Source: UBA6164 sp964344895 (GTDB lineage: Bacteria; Patescibacteriota; Gracilibacteria; BD1-5; UBA6164). Taken from it: 14,712 nucleotides of DNA. The translations under genes were made by a program, and so were the position numbers. Location of the stretch: contig CAYFPB010000024.1 of assembly GCA_964344895.1 (NCBI GenBank), forward strand, positions 1-14,712. Direction: 5' to 3'. Below the pieces are notes generated by a model that made no database searches, was not told where the DNA came from, and was given only the letters and a program-made list of their open reading frames with translations. Below are positions 1 to 8,147 of this stretch, piece by piece (within the stretch, counting starts at the first letter, position 1; every line of letters begins with the position of its first letter).

Positions 1-61
1 TATCTACTTGTAAGGACTTGACTTTATTATTATAGAAAACCTAAAGTGTTAAGATTGAGCA

Positions 62-1114
62 ATGTGAAATTGACATAAATTTACAACTACATGATGATGA
101 CGTTTTGTATTAAATAATGATGGTAATATTTGAATTTGAACAACAGCACCAAGTGAAAAATTAGAAGTAAAATGATGAAATATAAAAGTTACAAGGGATG
201 CAACATATGTATGATCTTGGACACAAGCTATATCTCATGGATCACCTGATAATTATTGAAGTTACTACTTTGTTCCATCATTAGCTACAGCAGACTTTGC
301 TATTACAGATAAAGATCGGAATCAAAGATTTCTAGTTAAGAATAATGGTAATGTATGAATTTGAACATCATCACCATGAGATATGCTAGAGGTTCAAAAT
401 AGAACAAATGGAAGGGATTCTTCAATAAGTATATACAAAGCTAATTGAAGTGATACAGATAAAGCAAGTATAAAAATAGGTTATGATGCAGCAGCAAACC
501 TTGAAATATCTAGGAGTAGAGCAAATGCAGATATAAACTATGTATCAAACCAATCATGAGCAGATCAAATATTTACAACAACATGAGCAGGTAATTTTGT
601 ATATACTAATGGTAATGTATGAATTTGAACAACTAGTCCTACAGAAAAATTACATGTTAATTGAAATATAAACTTAAATTGAGGTTCAGTAAAAAATCAT
701 GGTGATATATTTTGGGGAGTATTATCTTTACATACTTGAGAATTCAAAACTAGCCTTGGTTCATCATGAACAGTTACAATACCAGCTGAATGAGCTATAT
801 CATGTCATACATGATGAGATGCATGTATAAAAAAGTTTACAGCAGATCAATGGGCAATAGAGTTTACAGTTTCAGGTATCTGAGCAGGGCCAACTGATTT
901 TCCTTGAAGCTTTGCTTGTTATGCAACTTCAGCTTGAGATAATGAAGTAAAACTATCATGATATTTAGAATGATGGTGACAATGAGCTGTTTCAGTTAAG
1001 ACTGATAATAATTGACATTGTTACTGATCAACAAGTGGTTGTGCTGTTGTATATGTAAAAGATGATAATTTATCACATGACTCTTATTGAGTAATATGTA
1101 GAAAACTTTGGTAA
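62..1114 (+). CDS. Surface/fibre-like protein with GNVGIGT repeats (5' part broken or missing)
   Basis: Read with TGA as Gly, this frame is open from base 53 and ends in TAA. Three copies of a repeat typical of fibre-like and cell-surface proteins are visible: GNIGIGTTAPSEKLEV (from 122), GNVGIGTSSPGDMLEV (from 347) and GNVGIGTTSPTEKLHV (from 611). They are spaced 75 and 88 residues apart. After the last one comes a non-repetitive C-terminal domain of about 150 residues with six cysteines (ISCHTGGDAC, SFACYA, HCYGSTSGC, VICRKLW). This suggests a disulphide-containing extracellular domain. ATG 62 is the first in-frame start, but it lies inside a repeat module and gives no signal peptide, so the real gene probably began upstream. 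In-frame TAA codons at 11-13 and 50-52 block that, pointing to a frameshift, decay or sequence error. The same repeat family starts again at 14362. Function is unknown; family assignment rests on the repeat only. Confidence 0.75.
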
Positions 1115-1120
1115 AAATAT

Positions 1121-1156
1121 AAAAAAGACATAGAATAATATTTCTATGTCTTTTTT
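1121..1156 (+). terminator. Intrinsic terminator after the repeat protein
   Basis: A 15-bp perfect inverted repeat (1121-1135 with 1142-1156, core GACATAGAA/TTCTATGTC) has a 6-base loop and an A-tract/T-tract base. It starts seven bases after the stop codon at 1114. The same hairpin recurs at 1722. Confidence 0.85.
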
Positions 1157-1197
1157 AGTTGAAATATATATAAAGTATATAAAAAGATTTGCAAAAA
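1122..1197 (+). repeat. Terminator-plus-promoter direct repeat, copy A
   Basis: A 76-bp segment contains the terminator hairpin, the AT stretch AAATATATATAAAGTATATA and the -35-like TTGCAA. It recurs at 1722-1796 with a few substitutions and a one-base indel. The two copies bracket the RelE/ParE-like gene pair. Confidence 0.85.
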
Positions 1198-1216
1198 TTA
1201 TTTTTTTGGGTATATT
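1189..1216 (+). promoter_or_regulatory. Promoter for the RelE/ParE-like pair
   Basis: TTGCAA (1189-1194) and TATATT (1211-1216) are 16 bp apart, 33 bases upstream of the ATG at 1249. Exactly the same arrangement occurs at 1788 and, with TATAGT, upstream of nrdD at 8499. This recurrence supports it as a real promoter. Confidence 0.6.
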
Positions 1217-1248
1217 TGTATATAAGTTTATTCATTAATTGTTTTATT

Positions 1249-1386
1249 ATGACAAAAGAGTATTATACAAGTAAAGAATTTAGAGAAAAAATAAAGGAAT
1301 CTATACATAAAAATTGAGATGTATTAAAACAAGAGATAGAAAAGGAAAGAAAGTATGTAAATAATGGAAAAGAAATGTATGTTTAA
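1249..1386 (+). CDS. Small putative antitoxin (45 aa)
   Basis: A 45-residue highly charged protein begins MTKEYYTSKEFREKIKES and contains one TGA-encoded Gly. It has no cysteine and no membrane segment, and looks largely helical (EFREKIKESIHK, LKQEIEKERKYV). It is the first gene behind a good promoter. Its 3' end overlaps the start of the next gene in another frame, the usual arrangement of an antitoxin followed by its toxin. I do not recognise the sequence family; the antitoxin role is inferred from size, charge and position. No DNA-binding motif (helix-turn-helix or ribbon-helix-helix) is clear. Confidence 0.5.
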
Positions 1387-1714
1387 TATAAAATATTCAA
1401 AGGAAGCATTTTTAAGTGTTGATAAATTTATTGTATATTTAAAAAAATATTATAAAAATATATATTTTGATACATGAATAATAAATGAAGATCAAATAGT
1501 AACAAATTATGTGCTAAAAACAGAAGAACTTTTTGATGAAATAATTAATGTTATTGAAAGTACTATAAATAAAAAAGTATTTTGAGAAATAACTTATAAA
1601 AATAATAATAAAACTGAATCAAGGTTAGTTGTAAAAGTTAGAAGCTATATAATAGTAGTTATTTTGGAAAAACAAGATTTAGATATAGATGTAAAAAACA
1701 TTACTATTACTTAG
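1364..1714 (+). CDS. Putative RelE/ParE-like toxin
   Basis: The protein is 116 residues from ATG 1364, or 111 from the in-frame ATG 1379 (MFNIKYSKEA). Both starts overlap the upstream 45-aa gene (stop 1386). The order of features suits a ParE/RelE fold: an N-terminal strand followed by helices (NIKYSKEAFLSVDKFIVYLKKYY), a middle helix (EELFDEIINVIEST), then strands containing a conserved-type Arg (VVKVRSYIIVVILEKQD). Two TGA codons are read as Gly. ParE/RelE toxins block gyrase or cut mRNA on the ribosome, but no catalytic residue set can be assigned here, so the target is unknown. The gene ends just before a terminator. The assignment is tentative; a diverged unrelated small protein is possible. 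Confidence 0.45.
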
Positions 1715-1721
1715 TATATTT

Positions 1722-1755
1722 AAAAAGACATAGAATATTATTTCTATGTCTTTTT
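1722..1755 (+). terminator. Intrinsic terminator after the RelE/ParE-like gene
   Basis: A 14-bp perfect stem (1722-1735 with 1742-1755, core GACATAGAA/TTCTATGTC) with a 6-base loop and T-tract starts eight bases after the stop at 1714. It is the second copy of the hairpin at 1121. Confidence 0.85.
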
Positions 1756-1796
1756 AGTTAAAATATATATAAAGTATATAAAAAGATTTGCAAAAA
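1722..1796 (+). repeat. Terminator-plus-promoter direct repeat, copy B
   Basis: The second copy of the segment at 1122-1197 carries the same hairpin, the same AT stretch and the same AAAAGATTTGCAAAAA end. It supplies the -35 element of the next gene. The copies may reflect duplication of an expression unit or recombination that inserted the gene pair between them. Confidence 0.85.
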
Positions 1797-1815
1797 AATG
1801 ATAAGTGTATATATT
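1788..1815 (+). promoter_or_regulatory. Promoter for the first PemK-like gene
   Basis: TTGCAA (1788-1793) and TATATT (1810-1815) are 16 bp apart, 33 bases upstream of the ATG at 1848. Element sequences, spacing and distance to the start codon are identical to those of the promoter at 1189. Confidence 0.6.
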
Positions 1816-1847
1816 GGTATTGAGTTTAATGAAAAATAGAAAGAAAT

Positions 1848-2294
1848 ATGGAGAAAACAAAGGAAGTATTTGATAATTGGAATCAGCAAAAACAAATAAT
1901 TGATTTAAAGGGAAAATGTAAAAGAGTTAAAGCTGGAGAAATATGGCTTTGTAAAATATGAGTAAATATATGATGAGAAATATCAAAGGATTGAAAGTTT
2001 TCTAGACCAGTATTAGTTGTTTCAAATAAATTATGATGAGATTTAGTTTGAGTTATCCCTTTAACTACTGTATATAGAAGAGAAAATGATAAGTACTTGT
2101 TAGAGTTAGAGAACTATAAAAAATATTGATTGAAAAAGAAAAGTTATTTATTATTAAACCAATTTAAAATTTTAAGTTTAAAGAGATTAGAAAGAAAATT
2201 AAATTGATATATTTTGAAAAAACACTTTATACCACTTATTTCTACTAATAAAGTAAATTATTATTTAAATAAATATATTTTTATATTAAAATAA
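1848..2294 (+). CDS. PemK/MazF-like toxin, copy 1
   Basis: A 148-residue protein whose segment RVKAGEIWLCKIGVNIGGEI and following FSRPVLVVSN... VGVIPLTT are typical of the PemK/MazF mRNA-interferase fold. These are the GEIW strand, the G(V/I)NIGxE loop and the RPVLV strand. The N-terminus (MEKTKEVFDNW) and the lysine-rich C-terminus (LLLNQFKILSLKRLERKL) are less conserved. Many glycines of the motif are encoded by TGA. MazF-family proteins cleave RNA, but no adjacent antitoxin gene is seen here: it has its own promoter and is followed by a structured region. A clear paralogue lies at 7518, sharing GVNIG/GINIG, FxRP and KKYGL/LLNQ blocks. The family call is good; activity is inferred. Confidence 0.75.
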
Positions 2295-2302
2295 AAAAAG
2301 AA

Positions 2303-2348
2303 CCTCTAACAGAATAAATTCTTTAGAGGGGGGGAGATGTAAAATCTC
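2303..2348 (+). other. Structured 3' region with two hairpins
   Basis: CCTCTAA (2303-2309) pairs with TTAGAGG (2323-2329), extended inside by AGAAT/ATTCT. A run of eight G follows, then a second hairpin GAGAT/ATCTC (2334-2338 with 2344-2348). It begins eight bases after the PemK-like stop. No T-tract follows either stem, so it is not a simple intrinsic terminator. A similar arrangement follows the other PemK-like gene. Confidence 0.6.
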
Positions 2349-2376
2349 ACTTGTATAAGTATTATATAAAAAACTA

Positions 2377-2401
2377 ATACAAAAGTCAAATTTAAAAATT
2401 A
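2377..2401 (+). repeat. 25-bp leader repeat, copy 1
   Basis: Twenty-five identical bases (core CAAAAGTCAAATTTAAAA) occur here and at 2845-2869. In both places they end about ten bases before an ATG (2411, and ruvA at 2882). It may be a shared 5' leader or the trace of a duplication. Confidence 0.75.
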
Positions 2402-2410
2402 GAGAAAATT

Positions 2411-2746
2411 ATGGAGAAAACAATAAAGAAATTTTTTGAGGTATATAAAACCTTTCCAGAGTCTTATAATTGACAGAGATATTTAACAGTAAGTAATTGA
2501 AAAAAAATATTTTTTAATTTATTTATAAAAAAATATTGATTAAAATGAGATGTAACTAAGTATAGTAATCAGGATATATTAAGAAGAATTAGGATGGTAG
2601 AGTTTTTTGATTGGATAACAAAAAATTTTAATATAAGAAAGATAGAAAAAAATAAATATATTATAGAAACTATATTTTTTAGAATGGTTATAGTTGAAAC
2701 AAAAAAGAAAAAATTAGAGTTACTAAGTTTTTATAATTATAAGTAA
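2411..2746 (+). CDS. Unrecognised small protein, possibly nuclease-like
   Basis: A basic protein of 111 residues starting MEKTIKKFFEVYKTFPES, with few TGA-Gly codons. No family is recognised with certainty. The C-terminal pattern, Arg/Lys-rich with alternating strands (NIRKIEKNKYIIETIFFRMV, then IVETKKKKLELLSFY), resembles the Barnase-EndoU-Colicin-RelE (BECR) superfamily of small RNases, in which a final beta-meander carries KK..L.LL..Y. It sits just after a PemK-like toxin and shares the MEKT opening with it. It has its own structured 3' region. A toxin or abortive-infection nuclease role is only an inference from context and this weak resemblance. Confidence 0.55.
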
Positions 2747-2760
2747 TTTAAACAAAAAAA

Positions 2761-2824
2761 AAATACCCCTGTGCAGTATCTTTCAACTGTAGTGAACGAG
2801 GTATTTCTAAATGTCTTAAAGACA
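2761..2824 (+). other. Structured 3' region with nested and following hairpins
   Basis: AAATACC (2761-2767) pairs with GGTATTT (2800-2806). Inside it, TGCAGT (2772-2777) pairs with ACTGTA (2786-2791, one G-T wobble). A further hairpin TGTC/GACA (2812-2815 with 2821-2824) follows. There is no T-tract. It is the third structured region behind a toxin-like gene in this window. Confidence 0.5.
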
Positions 2825-2844
2825 GAGTAATTTTATTTGTATTT

Positions 2845-2869
2845 ATACAAAAGTCAAATTTAAAAATTA
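2845..2869 (+). repeat. 25-bp leader repeat, copy 2
   Basis: Identical to 2377-2401. Here it lies 12 bases upstream of the ruvA start codon, so it separates the structured region of the toxin island from the housekeeping gene. Confidence 0.75.
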
Positions 2870-2881
2870 ACTAAAAATAAA

Positions 2882-3472
2882 ATGATATCATATATAACAG
2901 GAAAGATAATAGACTTAGATTTTACTGAGCTTACAATACTTACTCAAGGTGGAGTAGGTTATGAAATAGGGATAAATGAGCTTACATATTCAAAAATAGC
3001 ATTGGATGAGGAGGAAAAGATGTATATTTATCATCATATAACAGAAAATAATCAAACATTATTTTGATTTTTGGATAAGTCAGAGAAAAAAGTATTTAAA
3101 GAGCTAATAAAGATTTCTTGAGTATGAGGGAAAGTAGCTATGCAAATACTATCTTTAGGTATAGAAAGATTACTAGTAGCTATACAAGGAGAGGATAATA
3201 AAACAATAGAGGGAATAAAGTGAATCTGAAAAAAAATGGCAGAAAAAATTATTCTTGAATTAAAGGATAAAGATTTTGGTATAATAGTAACAAGCTCAGA
3301 GACAATAAAAAAAGCAAATACTCTTCCAGCTGACTTACAAGTATCTATAAAATCAACACTTACAAATATGTGATACAATCCTCGTGATATAGATAGAGTT
3401 ATAGCAGAATTACCAGAAGACAAAACTGATGCCTGAGAGATTATACCATATGTGATAAAAGAGTTGAGTTAG
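2882..3472 (+). CDS. ruvA: Holliday junction branch migration protein RuvA
   Basis: A 196-residue protein, close to the usual length of about 200. RuvA tetramers hold the four-way DNA junction for the RuvB motor. The N-terminal OB-fold starts MISYITGKIIDLDFTELTIL with the family's GGVGYEI. Two helix-hairpin-helix motifs follow: ELIKISGVGGKVAMQILS (about residues 75-92) and IEGIKGIGKKMAEKIILEL (about 106-124). The last 50 residues fit the RuvB-binding domain III (LQVSIKSTLTNMGYNPRDID). Seven in-frame TGA codons encode Gly, several at the invariant hairpin glycines. This is among the best evidence for the altered code. No Shine-Dalgarno sequence is seen. rmuC follows after 28 bases and is probably cotranscribed. 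Confidence 0.95.
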
Positions 3473-3500
3473 GGATTTTTACTTATTAAAAAACAAAAAT

Positions 3501-4565
3501 ATGAGTTTAGAAGTTATTTTAATAATAATAGTAACCTTGCTTTTGTGAGTAATAGTTTACTTATTAACTAGACAAACATGAGGAGGGCAAGCAGTTGATA
3601 CAACAAATATAAAAATGCTACAAGATCAAATAATAGCATTGAATAAAAGTCTTGATTATAAGCTTAGTGAGTCAAATAGAAATACACAGAAAAACTTTGA
3701 TACAAATACAAAGATAAACATGCAGGCAAATGATAAGATAGAAGAAATAACAAAAAAACTAACAAGCTTGGAAGAAACAAATAAACAAATAAAAGATATT
3801 TGATGACAATTGGAAGGACTTGAAAGAGTACTAAAAAATCCAAAACAAAGAGGAATATTATGAGAATATTTTTTAGAAAATGTATTAAAAAATATTCTAC
3901 CACCATGAAACTTTGAATTACAGTATTCTTTTAAAAATTGAGAAATTGTAGATTGAGTAATATTTGTAAAAGACAAGATAATACCAATAGACTCTAAATT
4001 TTCTCTAGAAAATTATAATAGAATAATATCAGAAGATAATGAAGCAACAAAAGAACTACTTGTAAAAGAATTTAGAAATGATTTAAAAAAGAGAATAGAT
4101 GAAACAGGTAAGTATATACGTCCAGAAGAATCAACAATGGAATTTGCTTTTATGTTTATACCAAGTGAATGAATATATTATGACTTACTTGTAAATAAGG
4201 TATGAAGCTTAAAAGTAAATACAGTTGATTTAATAGAGTATGCATTTAAAGAAAAAAAAGTAATTATAGTAAGCCCTACAAGCTTTTATGCTTATCTTCA
4301 AACAGTATTGCAATGACTTAGAGCATTACAAATAGAAGAAAAAGCTCAAGATATACAAAAACAAGTTGAAAAACTAGGAAAACACTTAAAAGCTTATGAA
4401 GAATATTTACAAAAACTAGGCTGAACACTAGGTACAACAGTGAATCATTATAATAATGCATACAAAAAGTTTAATATGGTTGAAAAAGACATTGTTAAAA
4501 TAGTGTGAAAAACAGATAATACAGAACAATCTATGATACAACTAGATAGGCCTGATACAGACTAA
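3501..4565 (+). CDS. rmuC: RmuC family DNA recombination protein
   Basis: A 354-residue protein with the RmuC layout. One N-terminal membrane segment (about residues 3-23, LEVILIIIVTLLLGVIVYLL) is followed by a coiled coil to about residue 105 and then the conserved nuclease-like domain. Recognisable blocks are QRGILGEYFLENVLKNILP, DGVIFVKDKIIPIDSKFSLE, EFAFMFIPSEGIYYDLL and KKVIIVSPTSFYAYLQTV. It is shorter than the E. coli protein (about 475 aa), mainly in the coiled coil. RmuC limits DNA inversions and is thought to act on recombination intermediates, which suits its place behind ruvA. It ends just before a strong terminator. Confidence 0.93.
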
Positions 4566-4574
4566 ATAGGGAAT

Positions 4575-4623
4575 AAATAATAAAAATTAGTTAAAATATT
4601 ATGTTAACTAATTTTTATTATTT
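4575..4623 (+). terminator. Terminator of the ruvA-rmuC operon
   Basis: A 20-bp perfect stem (4575-4594 with 4604-4623, core AAAAATTAGTTAA/TTAACTAATTTTT) with a 9-base loop starts ten bases after the rmuC stop. Being AT-rich and symmetric, it could act in both directions. Confidence 0.85.
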
Positions 4624-4879
4624 GCTAAATATAAAAACTATTGTTTAACTTAAAAGAAAAAGTGATAAAAAATCTATTTATAGATAAGAAATAAACTTTT
4701 TTAACAATTTAAAAACTTTTTTTAACACAACTGTTCTAAAATTTGTAGCATAAATTAAAAAAATGATTAAATTATTTTAAGTCTCATTTATAAAATTAAA
4801 AGTTAGTAAAAATAAATTTTATGATTGAATAACTGTATTAAACTTAAAAATAATATTTTATTTGAAAAATGGAAAAATT
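4624..4879. other. AT-rich intergenic region upstream of nrdA
   Basis: About 256 bases without a gene. It must hold the nrdA promoter: TTGAAT (4825-4830) with TAATAT (4851-4856) is a possible but poorly spaced pair (20 bp). One half-convincing NrdR-box core, CTATTTATAG, lies at 4674-4683, without a partner at a helical-turn distance. Nothing else is recognised. Confidence 0.4.
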
Positions 4880-7492
4880 ATGGAATTAAAAGTAATAAAA
4901 ACAAGAGAAGGAGATTTAATAAATTTTGATAGATCTAGAATAGAAAGAGTAATAGAAAAAGCATCAGAATCAGTATGAGAGTTTGATCAATTTTTTATTG
5001 AAGAAGTAACAGATAGAGTAGAAGATAGATTAAAAGAAATAATAATAAACTCTGATGGAACTGAATTTATAACAGTAGAAACAGTTCAAGACCAAGTAGA
5101 AAGAGAATTAATGGAATCTGGACATTTTGAAGTAATGAAAAACTTCATTATATACAGAAATGAAAGAAATAAAAAAAGAGAACAAGCAAAACAAAGTGTT
5201 GAGAAAAAATTAGAGAAACATATATTTAAAATAAAAAAATCTGACTGAACAAAAGAAAACTTTGATAAAGAAAAAGTAAGAAAAACATATAAAATTGTAT
5301 CTTACTGATTAGCTAGAAAATGTAGATTTGAAGAAATTAATGATAGTCTGAAAAAGTATATAGTAGAATGAATGAAAACTTCTGATATTACTAAAATGCT
5401 TATTAAATCAGCTATAGACCTTATAAGTGTAGAAAATACTTCTTGGCAGTTTATAGCTTGAAGATTAGCTTTAATAGATCTTTATAAAGAAGCTTCTAAT
5501 AATAGAGGTATGGATATTAAAAAAATTTATGAAGCTAAACATTATAAAGCATTATTTGATGAATATGTTAAAAAAGGGTTATATTCAAAAGACTTTTATG
5601 ACTACTATAGTGAAGAAGATATTATAGAAGCATGAAAATACCTTAAAAAAGAATATGACTTTGACTACAACTATACAACTATGATGATGTATAGAAAAAG
5701 ATATTTATTAAATCCAAACAAAGTAGTAAAAGAATTACCACAAGAAATGTATATGAGTGTAGCTCTATTTTTAGCTATGCCTGAACCAAAGGAAAAAAGA
5801 CTAGATGTAGCTAAAAAAATCTATGAATATTGTGCTACTTGAAAAATCTCACTACCAACACCAACTCTATTAAATGCTAGAACAAATTTCCATCAATTAT
5901 CAAGTTGTTTTAAATTCAATATTGATGATGATCTAAGAGCAATATATCATTCTATAGAAAATATGGCTCAAGTATCAAAATATGGATGAGGTATATGAGT
6001 ATATCTTTGAAATATTAGATCAAAATGAGGTTATATCAGATGAGTTAAATGAGCAGCTGGATGAGTAAATCCTTGGATAAAAGTAATAAATGATACAGCT
6101 GTAGCTGTAAATCAATTATGAGCAAGAGCATGAGCTATATCTGTAACACTTGATGTTTTTCATAGAGATATTTTTCACTTTTTAGACTTACAAACAGAAA
6201 CATGAGATATTAGATCAAAAGCATTTGATGTATTTCCTGCTGTAACTTTTCCTGATTTATTTATGGAAAGAGTTGCTAATTGAGAATCTTGGACTCTTTT
6301 TGATCCTAAAGAAATTAGTGATAAAACAGGTAAAAAATTACAAGATCAATTTTGAGCAGATTTTGAAAAATTTTATGTTGAATGTGAAAACAATAATAAA
6401 TTAGAATTAAAAGAAGTAGTAGATGCTAGAGAGTTATTTAAAACATACCTAAAAGCTACAGTTGAAACAGGTATGCCTTATGCATTCTTTAGAGATACTG
6501 TAAATGCTTTAAATCCAAATAAACATGCTGGTAATGTATACTCAACACAACTTTGTGTAGAAATATGTCAAAATACTAGTACTTCTAAGTTTGTAGAAGA
6601 AGCTTTAGAAGATGGAACTATAGTAATTAAATATGAACCAGGAGATAGTGTTGTTTGTAACTTAGCTTCTATAAATGTAGCAAAAGTAAATACTGATGAG
6701 GATATAAAAAAAGTAATACCTATTGCTATGAGAGTTTTGGATAATGTAATAGACTTAAATTTCTATCCAATAAAAGAAGCTGAAAATACAGCTAAAAAAT
6801 ATAGATCAGTATGATTATGATTTTTAGGTTTAGCTGAGTATTTAGCAACAAATAAACTTGCTTATGACTCAAAAGAAGCTAGATCTGTTACAGATAAATT
6901 ATTTGAAAAATATACATATAGAACACTTAAAGCTTCAAACAAATTAGCAAAAGAAAGATGAACTTATGAGGTATATGAATGATCAGAGTGGTCAAAATGA
7001 ATACTTATTTGAAAAGATGCTGAGTGGTTTAAAGCCAATTCAGATATGAGTAATAAGTGGTTAAAATTAATAGATAAAATTAAAGAGCACTGAGTAAGGT
7101 TTGCTTATCATCTAGCACCAGCTCCAAATACTTCAACAGCACTTGTTGTAGGTACAACAGCATCAATTCTACCTATTTATAAAAAATACTTTGTAGAAAC
7201 AAATGCTATTGCTCCTTCTGTAAATGTAGCACCAAATCTAAATGAAGAAAACTTCTGGTATTACAAAGAATATGTAAATATGAATATGAATGATGTTATA
7301 GATATGGTTTCAACAGTATATAAATGGATAGATCAATCAATATCATTTGAATGGATGATTAACCCAGAACAAACATCACCAAGAGAACTGTATGAATACT
7401 ATATGAAAGCTCATAAACAATGAATAAAAACAGTTTATTATGTTAGATCAATGAGTCTAGAAGTAAAGAGTTGTGAAAGTTGTAGTTGATAA
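4880..7492 (+). CDS. nrdA: Class Ia ribonucleotide reductase, large (alpha) subunit
   Basis: An 870-residue protein that reduces ribonucleotides to deoxyribonucleotides with NrdB. Two ATP-cone domains are visible: residues about 2-100 (LKVIKTREGDLINFDRSRIE) and about 112-205 (FKIKKSDGTKENFDKEKV... GMKTSDI). The ten-stranded barrel has active-site cysteines C343 (QLSSCFKF), C559 with E561 (QLCVEI) and C593 (VVCNLASINV). A tyrosine pair Y853-Y854 (TVYYVRS) lies on the radical path, and the C-terminal redox cysteines are C865/C868 (SCESCSG). The residue two before C559 is Gln, where E. coli has Asn437. The final Gly is a TGA directly followed by the TAA stop. The start at 4880 fits the first cone; the ATG at 4869 is out of frame. 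The partner nrdB lies 5.7 kb downstream. Confidence 0.95.
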
Positions 7493-7517
7493 TTTAGAAT
7501 TTAATTGATATTTGTAG

Positions 7518-7994
7518 ATGTTAGATCCCCAAAAACTTAGTAAACAAGAATATTATTCAGAAGTTTATGAATGGACTATTTGTAAAGAAAAAATACATAA
7601 TTGATCAGAAGTAGAGAAAAAGCTTTATAAAAAAGAAATTTCAATAAAATTATGACAAATTTGGTGGTATTATGTATGAATTAATATATGAAAGGAAATA
7701 TGAAAAACTGAACCTTTTACTAGACCATGTATTATAATAAATAATAATATTTGAAGTGGTTTGGTTTGAATATTTCCTATATATTGATGATATAAATATA
7801 AGGATAGATATGTATATAAAATAGAAGATTATAAAAAATATTGACTTACAAAAGAGAGTTATATTTTATTAAATCAGTATAAAACTATTTCTATAAAGAG
7901 ATTAATAAAAAAAATTAATGATAAAGATAAAGTTCCATTAGTGACTAGTATTGAGTTGGAGCAGATGATAATAAGATTTAAAGATTTTTTTTAA
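7518..7994 (+). CDS. PemK/MazF-like toxin, copy 2
   Basis: A 158-residue paralogue of the protein at 1848. The core EISIKLGQIWWYYVGINIGK and then FTRPCIIINN... LVGIFPIYG match the PemK/MazF strands (G-x-I-W, GINIGxE, RPxxII). YKIEDYKKYGLTKESYILLN matches the other copy almost block for block. It begins 25 bases after nrdA with no clear promoter of its own, and ends in the T-rich TTTTTTTTAA followed by a structured region. No antitoxin gene is adjacent. It interrupts the run of ribonucleotide reductase genes, suggesting later insertion. RNase activity is inferred from the family and has not been shown for this sequence. Confidence 0.75.
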
Positions 7995-8001
7995 AAAAAA
8001 T

Positions 8002-8062
8002 ATCCCTTTCTAAAAAAAATTAGAAAGGGTGGTGGGATAAATCCCTAAACAACATAGTTGTT
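8002..8062 (+). other. Structured 3' region with mutually exclusive hairpins
   Basis: CCCTTTCTAA (8004-8013) pairs perfectly with TTAGAAAGGG (8020-8029). Then GGGAT (8034-8038) faces ATCCC (8041-8045). The same GGGAT can instead pair with ATCCC at 8002-8006, inside the first stem. A small AACAA/TTGTT hairpin follows. No T-tract follows the main stem. The order hairpin, G-rich run, hairpin, hairpin matches the region behind the first PemK-like gene. Confidence 0.55.
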
Positions 8063-8147
8063 ACTAGTATTATATTATATTATATTATTTTTGCAAATTT
8101 TTATTTAATTTTTTTTGTAATTTTTTGTATAATTTAAAAAAATAAAC

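Noticed and set aside
1121..1755. CRISPR array from repeated palindromic units
   Set aside because: Only two copies about 600 bp apart with genes between them; no regular spacers and no cas genes.
1122..1796. Insertion sequence bounded by the 76-bp repeats
   Set aside because: The repeats are direct, contain a terminator and promoter, and enclose no transposase; no terminal inverted repeats are visible.
3052..3976. Open frames on the minus strand opposite ruvA and rmuC
   Set aside because: They are complementary shadows of well-recognised genes, with no family resemblance and no leader or promoter.
4674..4683. NrdR box upstream of nrdA
   Set aside because: Only a core of one box fits, its flanks do not, and no partner lies 31-33 bp away. 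It may be weakly functional but cannot be claimed.
4880..7492. nrdA as a multiply broken pseudogene
   Set aside because: All interruptions are TGA at glycine positions; with TGA as Gly the frame is complete and has all active-site cysteines.
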